A DNA stretch of 47,414 bases from Neelides folsomi (Eukaryota > Arthropoda > Collembola > Neelipleona > Neelidae). Numbering within the stretch: position 1 is the first letter of the stretch; each line of letters opens with the position of its first letter. Position numbers and translations under genes: made by a program. The notes beneath the pieces were generated by a model. The model had not been told where the DNA came from, did no database searches, and was given only the letters and a program-made list of their open reading frames with translations. Shown here one piece after another: positions 12,514 to 24,988 of the stretch. The DNA lies in the NCBI GenBank assembly GCA_034687125.1, contig JAQGBZ010000442.1, positions 1 to 47,414 on the forward strand. Direction: 5' to 3'.

Positions 12514-15500
12514 ATGTTTTCAAACAAGTTTGGAAAATATTCCGAAGTTGAATGCGGACTCGTGTGCGTAATTGAAGACGATCACCGGCACATAACGAAG
12601 CCCATTCCTCTCGTGTCAGTTGACGTGGTTGCAACTATAGTTCATGCCGTCGCCCACGTAGAAGTCAATCAAGTTTACGTGAATAAAGAAGAAAATCCGA
12701 TTGAGGCAATTTACTATTTTCCTGTCGACTCAAACGGAGGTGTGACTCATTTCCAAGCTGAACTTGAAGGTCGCGTCATCAAGGTTAAACATATTTTAAC
12801 AATAATCCTTTCATTAGTTTAATGAGAATTAAAATGATAATCGTGAAAACAAGCATTCCCATTTAGTTTAATCGTACATGTCAGTCATGCAATATTTAAA
12901 AAACGCTTATCAGTATGAGTGTTGGGTGTTTGATTATTTTAGAGATTTGATAAGAATTTATGATTTCAGGGAATCGTTAAAGAATCAGAGGAAGCAAAAG
13001 CTACGTACGAGAAAGCTATCAAAGAACAACAGACAGCTTTTATTGTTGAATCGAACAAACCCGACATTTTCAAAGTTAAAATCGGATTTCTTAAACCCGG
13101 GACTCAAGTGAAAATCTCTATCGGCTATGTCACAGAAGTTAAAAATGAAGCGAATGCAATTCGGTTTTTCATCCCAACCACCGTCGCTCCAAGATATGTT
13201 CCAGCTGACAACAATGATGAGAAATCGAAGGATTTGAAGAATATGCAATTTTCTGCGTAAGTTTAATTTATCATTAATACAAGTAAACTTAATCACCTAT
13301 GTTGCTTTTTTATAACTTCCCATTCACATTTAAAGAAACAAAACATTTAATCAATTTTTAATGTGATTAGAACAAGTCCAGCTGCAATGACAATCAAAGT
13401 GAACATTTCACTCCAAGGAGAAATCAGCTCCATTGAGAGCCCAACACATAAAATCAAAGTGTCAGAAAAAGGACCAAATCCATTGAAGAAAAATTGGACG
13501 AAAGCGGCAGTTGAACTTGAAGGAAATTCCACTGACATGGATCGAGATTTCGTTTTGCTTATCAAACCAGCTGACAAACACTTCCCAAGATTGTACCGTG
13601 AGGTTAGCAGTTAATTACAACTAATTTAATAATAACGTAACAATGTAGGTAATAACGTTTACTAATAATGTAATTATGTAATTGGTTAAATTTTGTATTA
13701 GAAACTCGAGAATTCCGTTGCTGTGATGGCCCATTTGATTCCTAGTTTTAAGTTAAATGACCAGAAAGCAGAATTGATTTTTATTTTGGATCGCTCAGGA
13801 TCAATGATGGGGAATAGTATTGAAATGGCTAAGGGAGCCTTGAGCGTAAGCTTACCACACACACAATTACAATTTATTAGGATTTGCAGATGAGTCAGAT
13901 GACTTTAAAAGAATTAAATTAATAAATTAATTTGGTCACTTTATAGTTGTTTTTACATTCAATGCCAATGGACTGCTACTTCAACATTGTCGGATTTGGA
14001 AGCAGCTATCAATTACTTTACCCTGAAAGTAAAAAATACGACGATGGAAGCTTGAAAACTGCAATTGAACATTCCAAGAGTAAGATTTAGATTTAATCAA
14101 ACACATTCCTAGTTTCATTTTAAATTTTTTATCAATTTTGAAAGATTTTAATTATGATTTTGTGATTAGCTCTTCAAGCTGACTTGGGAGGAACAGAAAT
14201 ATACCAACCACTGAAAACCGTATTTGAAATGAAGGAAATTAAAGGATACCTTCGTCAAATATTCATTCTTACTGATGGAGAGGTTAGTCAAGTTTAAAAT
14301 ATAATAGAATTATGAAAATCATACTAATTTAAGTAATTTAACAACTATATTAATTTCAATTGGTCTATATTGTATTAGGTTGGGAACACAGATCAAGTCA
14401 TTGGAGTAGTGAAAAATAAAGCACATGAATCGAGAGTTTTCACATTGGGCATTGGCGATGGAGCGTCTCATCATTTGGTTGAGGGAATTGCTGAAGCTGG
14501 TGGCGGCACTTCCGCTTTTGTCACTTACAAAGAGTCTTTTAATGCCAAAGTTCTTCAGCAACTTAAAAACGCACTTCAGCCTTCACTTACAAGTAAATTC
14601 AAATTTTAAGATATGAAAATTAATATTGTTATTTTTTAATAACACATTTTTTGCCTTCTAGACGTGACTGTTAACTGGCATGGCTTACCTAACGAAACAA
14701 ACTTGCCGGAGCCGATGGAAGTAGAGACAGAAAAAACTCTGATGGGTTATGGAAAGCCAAAGGAAGTTGAAGGGAAAACCGACAATGTTCCCAAATCGTT
14801 CATTCAAGTACCTGAAAAAATCCCTCCAATTTACGACGGTTCGCAGTTGATCGTTTTTGGAATTTTCAAAGACAAAGAACCAACTGGAGCTACGATCACT
14901 GCCGAATCTCCTGACGGTCCTTTATCTATTGACATTAACGTAAGTCGTCAATTTGGATTATTTATATTTAAGTTATTTAAGCAATACAATATTGCTGATT
15001 TACCACCCGATTTGGATTTTAAAATATTTAAACACTTTAAATTATTTTAAGTTGTCAGAAGATAATGATGTTGGCGGAACTGGTCATGTTCACAAGTTGG
15101 CATCAATCAAAACCATCCGTGAACTTGAAATGAAGGTTGCTGGAATTCCTATGGAAAAATCTCAAGATGAGGCAGAAGCTATGGAGAAAGCATTGAAAAA
15201 GACAATTGTTGAAATTGCGTGCAAAGAAGGTATTATAAATTAACAGGATTTAATTAACTCACGATAAATACCTACTTATTTATTTAATTACCCTTAATAT
15301 AGTTAAATAATTTTATATTCTTCAGGTTTGGGATCCAAGTACACTTCGTTTATTGCTGTTGTTGAAGGAGAAACCGGGAATGAAAATTGGGCCATGCAGA
15401 CAAGATACGTTCCATCACAATATGCTCATGGGTGGCATGGAATGGTAATGCGATCAAATGCTTATTTGTGTGGCAGTGGCGGAGGTCAAATGTCTGGATT

Positions 15501-16305
15501 TCAACCTCAAAGACTACAGTTGAGAAGTAAGTCACAACCCAAAATACGTGCGAGGCTGTCTGGACCTCCAAGTGCTAGATCTACACGAAGTGCCATGAAG
15601 AGTAAAATCCAAAAACTAATTAAATCAATTATTATTTATTTTAGATAGCAGAATGGCAAGAGACTGTTCGTCTATTTCATTCGGCTGTCAATTAAATAAA
15701 CAATCATCAATAGCATTTAAAGGTGGACCATAGCATCCATTTAGCTCTTTAAATGTATTCTAATTCTTTTAAGAGCGATTTAATAATTATTTGTTCATTT
15801 TTAAAGGAATGGATGAGCTGGACTGTGGCCAAGTTCAAATGTCCGCCAACAGAATGGCTTCTTACACAACATCCAGAGAAAAAGCTCGTCCTACAAAGGT
15901 TCCGGAAACTGATTTGGATCGTGTGAACGCCATTGTGGGACTTCAATCTTTCGATGGTTCTTTCATTCTTGATGATAATTTTGCGAAAACTATTAAGAAA
16001 TCTCTTGATTCATTGTCCAAAGGTTTTTTTTAATAATTTCAAAATAATTTTATTTAAATTACACTAAAATTAATAGGTTATTAATTAATGGACTTGTTAA
16101 TATTACAGAAGCAAAAAATATGAAATGGGATGAGAAAGCATGGGCGACAGCTCTTGCAGTTGCTTATTTGGAAGTAATGTTGAGTCGGGAAAAGGATTCG
16201 TGGGAACTTGTTGCCACCAAAGCAGAGAAGTGGATTCAAAAGAACTTTGCCAAAGATTATAATGATATGATTGATGCTGCGGTCAAAGTTTTTGGAACTA
16301 AATAA
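12514..16305 (+). CDS. VIT and VWA domain protein (VWA5A / inter-alpha-trypsin inhibitor heavy chain-like)
   Basis: Thirteen exons join in phase: 12514-12783, 12970-13256, 13371-13602, 13702-13845, 13947-14079, 14170-14282, 14379-14592, 14662-14939, 15052-15229, 15326-15601, 15645-15722, 15807-16022 and 16109-16305. They give 871 residues. No signal peptide is seen, so it is probably intracellular like VWA5A. The VIT domain spans roughly residues 15-150 (EGRVIK, then GIVKE and ATYEKAI). The VWA domain starts near 285 with an intact MIDAS DRSGS (Asp293, Ser295, Ser297), a GGTE threonine and LTDGE. The C-terminus has a helical tail resembling VWA5A (SFDGSF, WATALAVAYLE). Exon 10 has a second in-phase donor (GTAAGT) after 15526, which would shorten the linker by 25 residues. 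Exon 11 (78 nt) is skippable in frame and has a weak donor. A role in adhesion or scaffolding is inferred from the family. Confidence 0.93.
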
Positions 16306-17131
16306 CCTGATTATTTCTAAATACTAAATTGCAAATGAAATATTATTTACTTATGTTTTGATTATTTAAACTTAAATTAATTTTTAATCAATGACCATCT
16401 TTATTTAATATAACATTTTAATACCTAATCATTGATGTTTTTGCAAACAGTGAACACTTACATTAATTAACATTTTATATCGAACAATCCCATTTAAAGT
16501 ATTTATAAGTACCTGAATTTAATTAGTGTAGTTTTTAAATGAATTTGTACATAGCATCTACCTAATGTATATTAAAATAAATTCAATAAAGATTACATTC
16601 ATATTTTGATTTATTGTGTACTTGAAACATTATTTTCGAATATTGGCTATTCAAACATAAGGAAATATCGAAATATGCTAAATATTTATTAATTGAAGGT
16701 TTGAATTTTCTCATGATATATTTCTCATGATTCTGATTCTGTTTCTTCTGACCATAAATACAGATATAGAACAACTTTAAATGTGACCAGAAATGCTTAC
16801 GAAATACCATTACCCTTTTAAAATAGACAAAAAATGCATTGAGCTTGACTTAATTCTCAAAAAGAAAAGGATATACTTATTGCATTTATTTTCGTCTTGA
16901 GTTTTTAACTTTACAACCATTTGAATCCTTTCATTATTTTTATTTCCATACGGCTTTGGCCATGCCGTCCATTCTCCCACCATAATTCCATAATTTTTGG
17001 AATCGCTTCCCGCCCTTTAATCCTTGTCTTGTAAAATTGTGTTAGTTGTGTTAACCTATGTTTTGTGAAAAAATCTGATTTAAGAAATAGTTTGTGAAAT
17101 TACTCAATTAACTAGCTCCGAATAATTAAAC
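16306..17131. other. Intergenic spacer
   Basis: AT-rich spacer between two plus-strand genes. AATAAA motifs near 16576 and 16585 probably end the VIT-VWA transcript. No coding signal is seen. Confidence 0.5.
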
Positions 17132-18627
17132 ATGTCTCCGTGTATCATTTGTTATAAAAGTGATCAATTTCTCCTCAAGTTGGCAAACGAGGAATTTCTT
17201 AAAATTTTCCTCGAGGGGCTTCAATTTCATTTTGATAAGAATGGACGTGACATGACCACATTTCCATTCTGTTTCAATTGCTTCAACAACTTGAGGGTCA
17301 TGATGGAAATCAAGGAGAAGATTAAGCATCTTGAAACAGAATACTCAAAAGTCGAGAAGCATATTCATCTCACGGCATGGATGAGCTTCAACAATTTAAA
17401 AAAAGTCATTTGCCCTTCTGGGAATTCTTCTATTCCGAAGGCTCATAGCTCCAAATTGTCTGAAACTCAGACACAAACTCAAGATGAGTTCTTTGAATTA
17501 CGTGAAACAATTTATAGTGGTAATGTCTATTTAAATAATTACAATATATATTTAACTTTAACTAACATTGCTTTATTTTAATTCTTTTTATTTTATTGTT
17601 TTAGCCTTGATTAATGGATCCTTTTATTTATGATCTTAGCTCTCAAAGGACAATTTTTGAGTGAGAATGGCGAAGATGATCGGACTAAAATTAATAAAGG
17701 TTCGACAATAAATAATGGTCTGGAAATCACGGAATTTCCTTCCGCTCCTGATGGACCGATTGTTGAAACTCCAAATGAAGAAGATGCTTCAACAACGAGT
17801 TTTTCATTTAACTCCACCGTATCTTCAACGCCGAGCTATTTGATTCAGAAGCCGCTTGAGCATCAAACAGTTCGCAGTTCCACTCAAAAGAGTAAGAAAA
17901 GTAAACATTTTCTCACCATTTTAAATATATGTCATTTCATTGATTCACAATAGGCAAGAAGGAAACTTCAAAGAAAGGAATTAAATTGAACAACAATATC
18001 GGAGAAGGAACAATTGAATTGTCTTATGATCTTGACACGCCAAGCATTGATGTTGAAAAAGCAATTATGAAGAGGATTGTTAAAATTAAAGTACAAAACT
18101 TGTAAGATTTTCATATGAACATTTAATCATTTAAAAAATAAAGTAAATTGTTAATTTGAATAAGTAGCTAATATTTATTAAATAGGAAATCTAAGCAAAA
18201 TGTGGTTGCAAATGTTGGAAATGGACAATTCCCTCGGATTAAACCAAACCAAACGCGAAGGTACTTATACATAAATACATACATGTTACATATTTTATAT
18301 AAATAAATATTCTTTTATTTATCATGACATGGGTGGAATAAAATTAATTAATTAAATTGTGATTAAGAACCCTTTTATTTATACACTCTATTTTTTTGTA
18401 GAAACTCCAATAAAGGTGGGAAAAAGAAGAGGGCTAAATCATCTTACTTCATTTGGTATTGCGTCGGTTGCAATTTCAAATTTGATGACAGAGATGAACA
18501 AAAAAAACATTTTATCGCAGAGCATTATTCGATTGAAACCAAACTTTTTGAGTGTGCACAATGTGATAAATCGTTTCCTAATTTAAAATCGTTAAACAGC
18601 CATTCAAAATACATACACAAAAAGTAA
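17132..18627 (+). CDS. ZAD-like / C2H2 zinc-finger protein
   Basis: Five exons: 17132-17519, 17640-17891, 17954-18101, 18186-18260 and 18402-18627. They join in frame to about 362 residues; a second in-phase donor after 17900 would add three. The N-terminus has a ZAD-like treble-clef pattern, CIICY at residues 4-8 paired with CFNC near 48-51 around a helical segment. A low-complexity acidic and Ser/Thr-rich middle follows. The last exon encodes two C2H2 fingers: YCVGCNFKFDD, ending in histidines at HFIAEH, and FECAQCDKSF, ending SHSKYIH. ZAD proteins are arthropod transcription factors in which ZAD mediates dimerisation. DNA binding and nuclear location are inferred. The low finger count and a possibly divergent ZAD make target prediction impossible. 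Acceptor 17639 was chosen because the earlier TTTTAG site runs into a stop. Confidence 0.75.
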
Positions 18628-18821
18628 TAAGTTATGCAGTTACAGAAAAGCAGTTTGTAAAATAAGTAGTACTTAAACAATATATTTATTGTATTGTTTA
18701 TTAATTATTATTGTAATACTCCTAAATTAACAATTTACAAATAAAATAATTTTGTATTAAGTTGTAATATTTTTGGGGTTTTTAAATATCCGAGGGTTAT
18801 CTTTTATCATTCGATCAAATC

Positions 18822-20091
18822 TCATACTCGGTTGATGCCATTCAGACTTATAAACAAATTGGAGGTATTGGGGCATTGGATTTCAAAGTCTTGACAATTT
18901 CCTTCTTCGTCTTTGCATGCACAGTCCTCACATTCACAAGTCGATGTGTTAAACTCCTTGCCTTGTGATCTTGAGCATCGATTGAAATCAAAATCATTGT
19001 ATTCACAATCGCACGTTTCATTGTTGAAGAAATTCTAAATATTTGAATATTTTTGTTAATTTTTCAAATTATTTATCCATCTTACATTTAGATCTTAGAG
19101 TAATTTATCATGGAAATCATAATGGAAAGAAGAATGTGTGTATTTAGAGTATAGACTAATGGCCAAAATTCAATCAAACAAACTGTCAAACATTAAGAAC
19201 CAATGTAGAGTCCATTGTAAAGAGAGCTTCATATTAGCAACCGTTACTTACTTTTTTACCATTGCAATCTTGTGGATTTAATGGACAGCAAGAGCAACTT
19301 GTGTGTTCTTCAATAAGAACGTTAACACATTTGGCTTGATTACTTTCAAGTTGATGTATCTCGTCTCTGGTAGAAGCACGGTTTATGATCTGAACCTATA
19401 TTTCATTTTAATTGATAAATACTTATACAATGGCATTATGTTTTTATAACTATCTTTTAAAGTTCGGAGATGCTTATTTGTTGGACGACATTCTCTCAAA
19501 GATGTATTACAAGACACTTGGCATCTCGCAACTGCTATTGTTGAAGGTTTCATCTTTAATGAATAATTTGAAAATTTGATAAATATTGAATGATATATCA
19601 AATATTTATAATTGTATTTATTATTAGAGGTACAACTTTACTTCAATGTTTGATATGTTTCGCTCCAGATGTATTTTAATGATCTTCAAATGTGGCAAAC
19701 ATTCAATAGTCGTATATACATATTTACGTTGATACATTTTATAGGATTCATCATTAGACGAGAAAATCCTATTATAATTAAATTTATATTATTTTATAAC
19801 AATTTTTTTAAAATTGTTACAGTTATAATGTTATCATTTTTACCTGGTCTTAAGATATGTACCGTTTCTCCTTCATTTAAACGATGAAAAATAACTTGGC
19901 TATAAATTACATTCATTAATTATGTAACACAATTTATTATAATACCAATCTCTTTATTTAATGCTTTATATTATTGTATTTTCTTACGGGTCGTCGAGCG
20001 CAGACTTCATTTAAAAATCGGTGGTGAGGATATGAAGGTAATACTTTTTCAACACAACTCAAAAGTATGCAAAGATATAAAATAGCTTCAT
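18822..20091 (-). pseudogene. Decayed PDGF/VEGF-like (Pvf-like) growth factor copy
   Basis: This is a minus-strand paralogue of the gene at 22849-23992. Recognisable exons are 20091-19988 (signal peptide MKLFYIF), 19909-19854 (tentative), 19768-19642 (ECLPHLK), 19553-19455 (ARCQVSC), 19395-19252 (HTSCSCC) and 19034-18822 (CDC, CEC, CAC, then TGA). The last four keep open frames and the cystine-knot pattern. Three lesions argue for decay. Exon 1 is 104 nt against 105 nt in the paralogue, and its frame breaks inside the signal peptide. The tentative exon 2 has an in-frame TGA. The donor after the 99-nt exon, whose length matches the paralogue exactly, reads GATAGT instead of GT. Assembly error at these sites would be the alternative. 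Confidence 0.6.
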
Positions 20092-20740
20092 AGCTATACG
20101 CTTTAATAGAAATAAATAAGAAGATCAATTTTAAATCACTCAATTACGTTTTGCACTACAAATTAAAAAAAACTGTCTAAATAACTTAAAAAATGAATAT
20201 AAATAACTTGTACGTAATTAAAATTGTTTTTTTCTATTATGATAGAAAGCCATTGCGTCATTGAAATTGCATAATACTGATAGCTATGAAATTGTAATGA
20301 ATAAAAAAAATCCCAAACAAATAATTTCACAAGGATTTCCGTTTGACAATCTCAAATTGATAATATAAATCTAATATAAATATGTTATTACAGATACTTG
20401 CATCAATAAATTATATGAAAGACATCACTCGATAGAATTTTTACTCTTACATTTAGTCTTAACCGACTTGATTATTGTTATCTTGATACTAAATTTAATC
20501 TACTGATATAAATTTATACACGGTAAAAACAAGACAGGATTTCTTCGGAAAAAGTGTTTCTTAGGGTTTATAAAATACGCTTATTATGAATATATATGAA
20601 ATGAGTGAAAATATGACATTTTATTTTATTAAAATTATTAATTTTTATTAGTATTAGAAATAGATAATATAATATAAATATCATAAACATTTTCTTATAG
20701 TAAGTCTTTTACACTATACTAATACACATCAAATATTTGT
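20092..20740. other. Intergenic spacer
   Basis: Very AT-rich spacer between the Pvf-like pseudogene and the chemoreceptor, both on the minus strand. I see no coding signal or structured repeat. Confidence 0.5.
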
Positions 20741-22068
20741 TTATATTCTTAGTGAATAAATCTTAGGAGAAATTGACAATTCACGTGCCGTTAAAAGCAA
20801 TGAAATCATGTTATTTACAATCATATCCATTACTCCAAGCAATAGGGTTTTATCAATTGTAAAGAAGTTTCCATAATTGAGAGTAATGCTTTGGAACGAC
20901 TTCAAAATCTTTCTAAAATACAAAGTATTGTTGAGAAATGGAAAATTTTTAACTTCAGTTGTATTTTTCTTCAGAATTGTGGCCAAAGTTCCCACAAAAA
21001 CTTCTGTCGTGACGGCCAAAACGTTCAAAGTCGGCCATGGCAAATATTGCCAAATGTAAAGTGAGGGATTTACAGAAAACAACTCGAAATATCGAATCGT
21101 GACAAAAAATATGAAAAAATGTAATAAGACGTGAAAAGTGATTGTTGTGATTCCACTGTAGAAAAACGTTTGATTGAAACACTTTGAAAGGACTTTAAGT
21201 TCTCGAAAAATACGAATTATATTTTTTGATGTTTTGAATCTCCCTGGGTTTTCAATTATTTCCTGGGTCCAATTTGTAGTAAATTTCAAGTAAAGGAGAA
21301 GAAACAACGCGTTGTAAAATGCAATGCAAAGAGATTGAAAAGCCACGAAAAAATACACTGATGCAAACAGAATTTCCCATAATTTATTTTCCAATTGAAA
21401 TTGATTTTTGAATATACCAAAGACATAAATTTTAAATAAATCGTCTTTTCTCAAAAAGAAGGAAATGTACGTGAATGTGGATGCTTGGTAAATGACGTAA
21501 ATTCTCATAAATAGAAGAATAAGATTTAAGATTTTTTTCTCATCTTGGCATTTCATTTCTTCTTCAGATGAATATTTGCCTTAATGGAAATATTCAATTT
21601 ATTTAATATATTTGGCATATTATGCCTATTCATTTATTATGTTATTGCAAATATTTTAGACTGTAAAGTTTATTAATTAATTAATTTAATTAACTTACTT
21701 TGATAAGCCCTCTCAAGATTAAATATTTCATTAATAAGTTGAACTGAATCTTCTGTAGCGAAATAATTTGAGAAACTTAAGCACATCATATAAATTATAA
21801 ATAAAATGATGAAGAAATTGAAGAAAAAAGACATGGGTCCTTTATGCCCAAAATACAACCCAGCCATAAGATCAAAAATGAATTGTGGTAAAGTGATTAA
21901 AATAAGCAAGAGGAAAAACAATGTCCAGAAAAATTCGTTTGTTGGTAAAATCAATCTTTTGGGCGATCGAAGCTCAAATTTGTCATTATTCTGATAAGTT
22001 GAAAGGTTAAAAATTGTAAAAATTTTGAATGTTTGATAAAACGAATTAATGTTCTTTTTAGAAAACAT
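20741..22068 (-). CDS. Seven-transmembrane gustatory/odorant-type chemoreceptor
   Basis: Two exons, 22068-21699 and 21579-20741, join at a phase-1 GT-AG intron to give 402 residues, the usual size of arthropod Gr/Or proteins. Hydrophobic segments are spaced along the chain. Near the N-terminus are FFWTLFFLLLILITLPQFIF and FFIILFIIYMMCLSF. In exon 2 are YVIYQASTFTYISFFL, ILFASVYFFVAFQSL, ITFHVLLHFFIFFVTI, LNVLAVTTEVFVGTLATIL and LLLGVMDMIVNNMISLLL. The penultimate segment and the downstream FFTIDKTLL stretch resemble the conserved C-terminal region of the Gr superfamily, but the canonical TYhhhhhQF motif is not clear. The call therefore rests mainly on topology and size. Members are ligand-gated cation channels in sensory neuron membranes. 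The ligand cannot be inferred. Confidence 0.72.
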
Positions 22069-22848
22069 TTTATAAAGTTACAAAATAACACGATTAGAAA
22101 TATATTGAAGATTTACTGAATTCAACATTAGCTTTATAAGAAATACTCTAAATGTCAGAAACAATAAATGTCAAATGAAAGGATAAATTGGGTTCTGTTT
22201 TTAATACGAAATATTTGATCAAAATTGAATTGATCGCAGTGATTGTTATTAGAATTATTTATGTAAATGTTCAAATGTTTGTATAGCATTTTTGTTGTAA
22301 GAGTAAGATGTAATATAACAAAGTAGATGACATGAAATAAATTGAATGGAAATGGATTAATTTGTTTTGTGGAACTCTATAATGAGACCATTTACTTTGT
22401 TAGTACGAGAGTTTATAAATCAATTCAAGAACGCATGGATCAGATAAATGGGTAACGATTTTTAAATATTCGTAGGTTGATTTTAATAATTTAAATTTTA
22501 AAAAATGATAAATTTATGTAGATTATATCTTTAATTTATTAACGTCTTCCTCTTATGCTTCCTGTTTGTCGGTACATTGCGAAGGATAAATATTATGTGT
22601 CCTGTTTAAATATTCAAGTTATCAATTAATTAAAATATTTGATGCATATTTGATTTTTATATTGTATTCAACTTCTTTCAAATATGTATGTAGCTACCTT
22701 CAAAATAATTAATGATAATTTAATATAGGAATCTTACATGATATTCAATCGATCGAAATTTAATTACTGAATTAGAAAAAATATGGTTACCTAGTTATTA
22801 TTTATATATTAATTAATAATAAAATTTTAATTTGCTTGAATTTTATCT
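22069..22848. other. Intergenic spacer
   Basis: AT-rich DNA between the chemoreceptor promoter side and the 3' end of the Pvf-like gene. No feature is supported. Confidence 0.5.
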
Positions 22849-23992
22849 TTATAACCTTTCGCCTAAATCGCATTTGTGACCTTTGCATTTGCACAAACAC
22901 GTTTCTCGATCGAGTACCATTCCAGGAAGTTTCATACAATTTAGATAATGTTTGTATTCACATTCGCACATACAGGATTCAGGATTCAACCTCTGTAAAT
23001 AACAAATCCAAAATGATGTTAATAATTAAGCAAATTTAATTACCCTAGGAGGATTCATTCTAATGCATGATATCTCTGTTAATGAGCAACACGAGCATTC
23101 CAAATGTTGTTCCACTTCAGCTATAAAACATTGAGTTTCTTTTGGTTTGAGTGGAAAAACATTGTGATCAATCGCCACTCGATTTGTAATTTGAACCTTA
23201 ACGAAGCCATTAATAATTTTTAATTAATATTTAATCAAAATGACATCCAGTTTTTAAGATAAAAATGTGATTATAATGAATTATTAATTAAGTTACAGGA
23301 AAACGAATGATTTCTTTTTGGGTTGAATGGCATTTTTTCAAATTTATATTACAAGTGCCTTCACACCGTTTCACTTCGACCATATATGGCATCATCTTTT
23401 TTTATAAATTAAGTTCAATTTATATCACAATTAATGCCATAATCTTAATTTACAAATATCTACCTCAAGCGAAGAGTCCAAGCCATGTTTTATATTGACT
23501 AAGGTTAAACGTGGAGTACAACTAGCTGATTCATTTAATAGTTTTATGTCTTTCTCTTCTCTCTTATGGCATTCATGACCTTTGTTAAAAATGTATTTTC
23601 AGTAAATGTAGAAAATTTTGATTTAATACATATAAAATATTATTTAGGTAATCTATCTGTATATCTAATTAACTAATTACATACCAAGAATTTCCACCAC
23701 TGCATCATGTTTAGTATTTCTTTCACAATTGCAAGATCCAGATAATAAGTTCTGTAATTATTTTTTAAAAATGAAAATACTGCAAATAAAACTAATATGT
23801 AAGATTTTTACAGTGTTTAATATTGGAATTGAATTATTAAAAATATTAATAAATTATTTGTAGTAAAGTAGAAGTTTAAATATTTACTCTGACGTCTCTG
23901 TGATATTGAATCACGTCATTTTTACTTGTTTTGTGAGATTTGCAAGTTGCGGATTCTACAAAAGCAATTAAAATCCAAAAAAATAATTTCAT
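22849..23992 (-). CDS. PDGF/VEGF-domain growth factor (Pvf-like)
   Basis: Six exons join with matching phases: 23992-23888, 23751-23685, 23579-23464, 23395-23297, 23196-23044 and 22992-22849. They give 227 residues. A signal peptide (MKLFFWILIAF) is followed by a cystine-knot domain carrying CTPR, then PYMVEVKRCEGTC, CHST and HLECSC. These match the six knot cysteines of VEGF/PDGF proteins. The tail has CXCXC groups (CMCEC, CLCKC), as in VEGF-C/D and insect Pvf proteins. The two positions that make interchain disulfides in VEGF are Met and Thr here. It is expected to be a secreted ligand for a PVR-type receptor tyrosine kinase; that is inferred from the family. A decayed paralogue lies 3 kb away on the same strand. 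Confidence 0.85.
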
Positions 23993-24988
23993 TTTAATAT
24001 TATTTCAATATCAAATTTTGTCTATGTAAAGCTCTATCTCTGCTTATTTGAGATTGATAGATTATTTAGATTCCTATTTAACTACATGAGTTGTTTATTG
24101 GAAGATTAACAGTCATATATGTACCCTGAATATATTTAATATTACATAAATCCAATTTATAATTAATTTTAATAACGAATTTGATTCAATAATTAGATGA
24201 CAAAATAATAATAGGTAATTTCAAATCGAAATTTAATTCAAAGAATACTATTGCAATTTGATGTTTCACATTTTCTTTTAAACCCAGAAATTATAAAAAA
24301 TATTTGTAGAAATTTTAATTAGTCTCATAATAATTATGTGTATATTGTATTAATTAGCATTATAGTATTTATGTATGGTTAGTATGGTTTACCATTTATC
24401 ATACATTCATTGTATAATTGTATAGAATAGATGCTATATAATATATAGCATGTAGTATAGTATAGTTCAATTGTGTCAATTAAATTAGTATAGAACTAAT
24501 TTAATTGACAAGGATGTTAAACCACAAAATTGGAACCAATTTATTTTTAAAAAATCATCCTCTTACAACAATTATATATTTTTTCTCGATTTTAAATCCA
24601 TTTATTAGAAGCATTACAAGTATTTATTATACCATATAATATTTAAATGTTCGTTTTTATCTTTCTACTAATTAAATAAATATCACTTTATCATTAATAT
24701 GGAATTGATTTAATTGTTAAAATGGCCAAATATTTTGATTATTATATTTTTTATAATATAAGTATAGAATTATTTATTATAGAAAAGTTTAACCATTATA
24801 AAAGTACATATATATTAGATACTTATGGATGTTTGTAATTATAATTAATAATTAGAGATGTAATGAAAAATCAAAATATTTCTTTCTTTTTTGTTATATT
24901 TTTATTTTAAAAAATATTTGTTGCAAAGTAAATTTTCAAGATTTTATTTTTATAATCTTGACATTTAGAATGGTTGTATTTTTAGAAT
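23993..24988. other. Intergenic stretch with AT palindromes
   Basis: No gene is supported. The region is extremely AT-rich and carries two strong palindromes at 24430-24510, listed separately. Confidence 0.5.
24431..24510. repeat. Pair of AT-rich palindromes
   Basis: ATGCTATATAATATATAGCAT is nearly self-complementary and begins near 24432. At 24474-24510 perfect 16-bp arms, TGTCAATTAAATTAGT and its complement, flank a 5-bp loop. Together they form a cruciform-prone patch in intergenic DNA. No terminal motif of a known transposon is visible. Confidence 0.7.

Noticed and set aside
18359..18586. 75-codon plus-strand frame over the end of the zinc-finger gene
   Set aside because: It is in a different frame from the C2H2-encoding exon at 18402-18627, which joins correctly in phase and carries two fingers.
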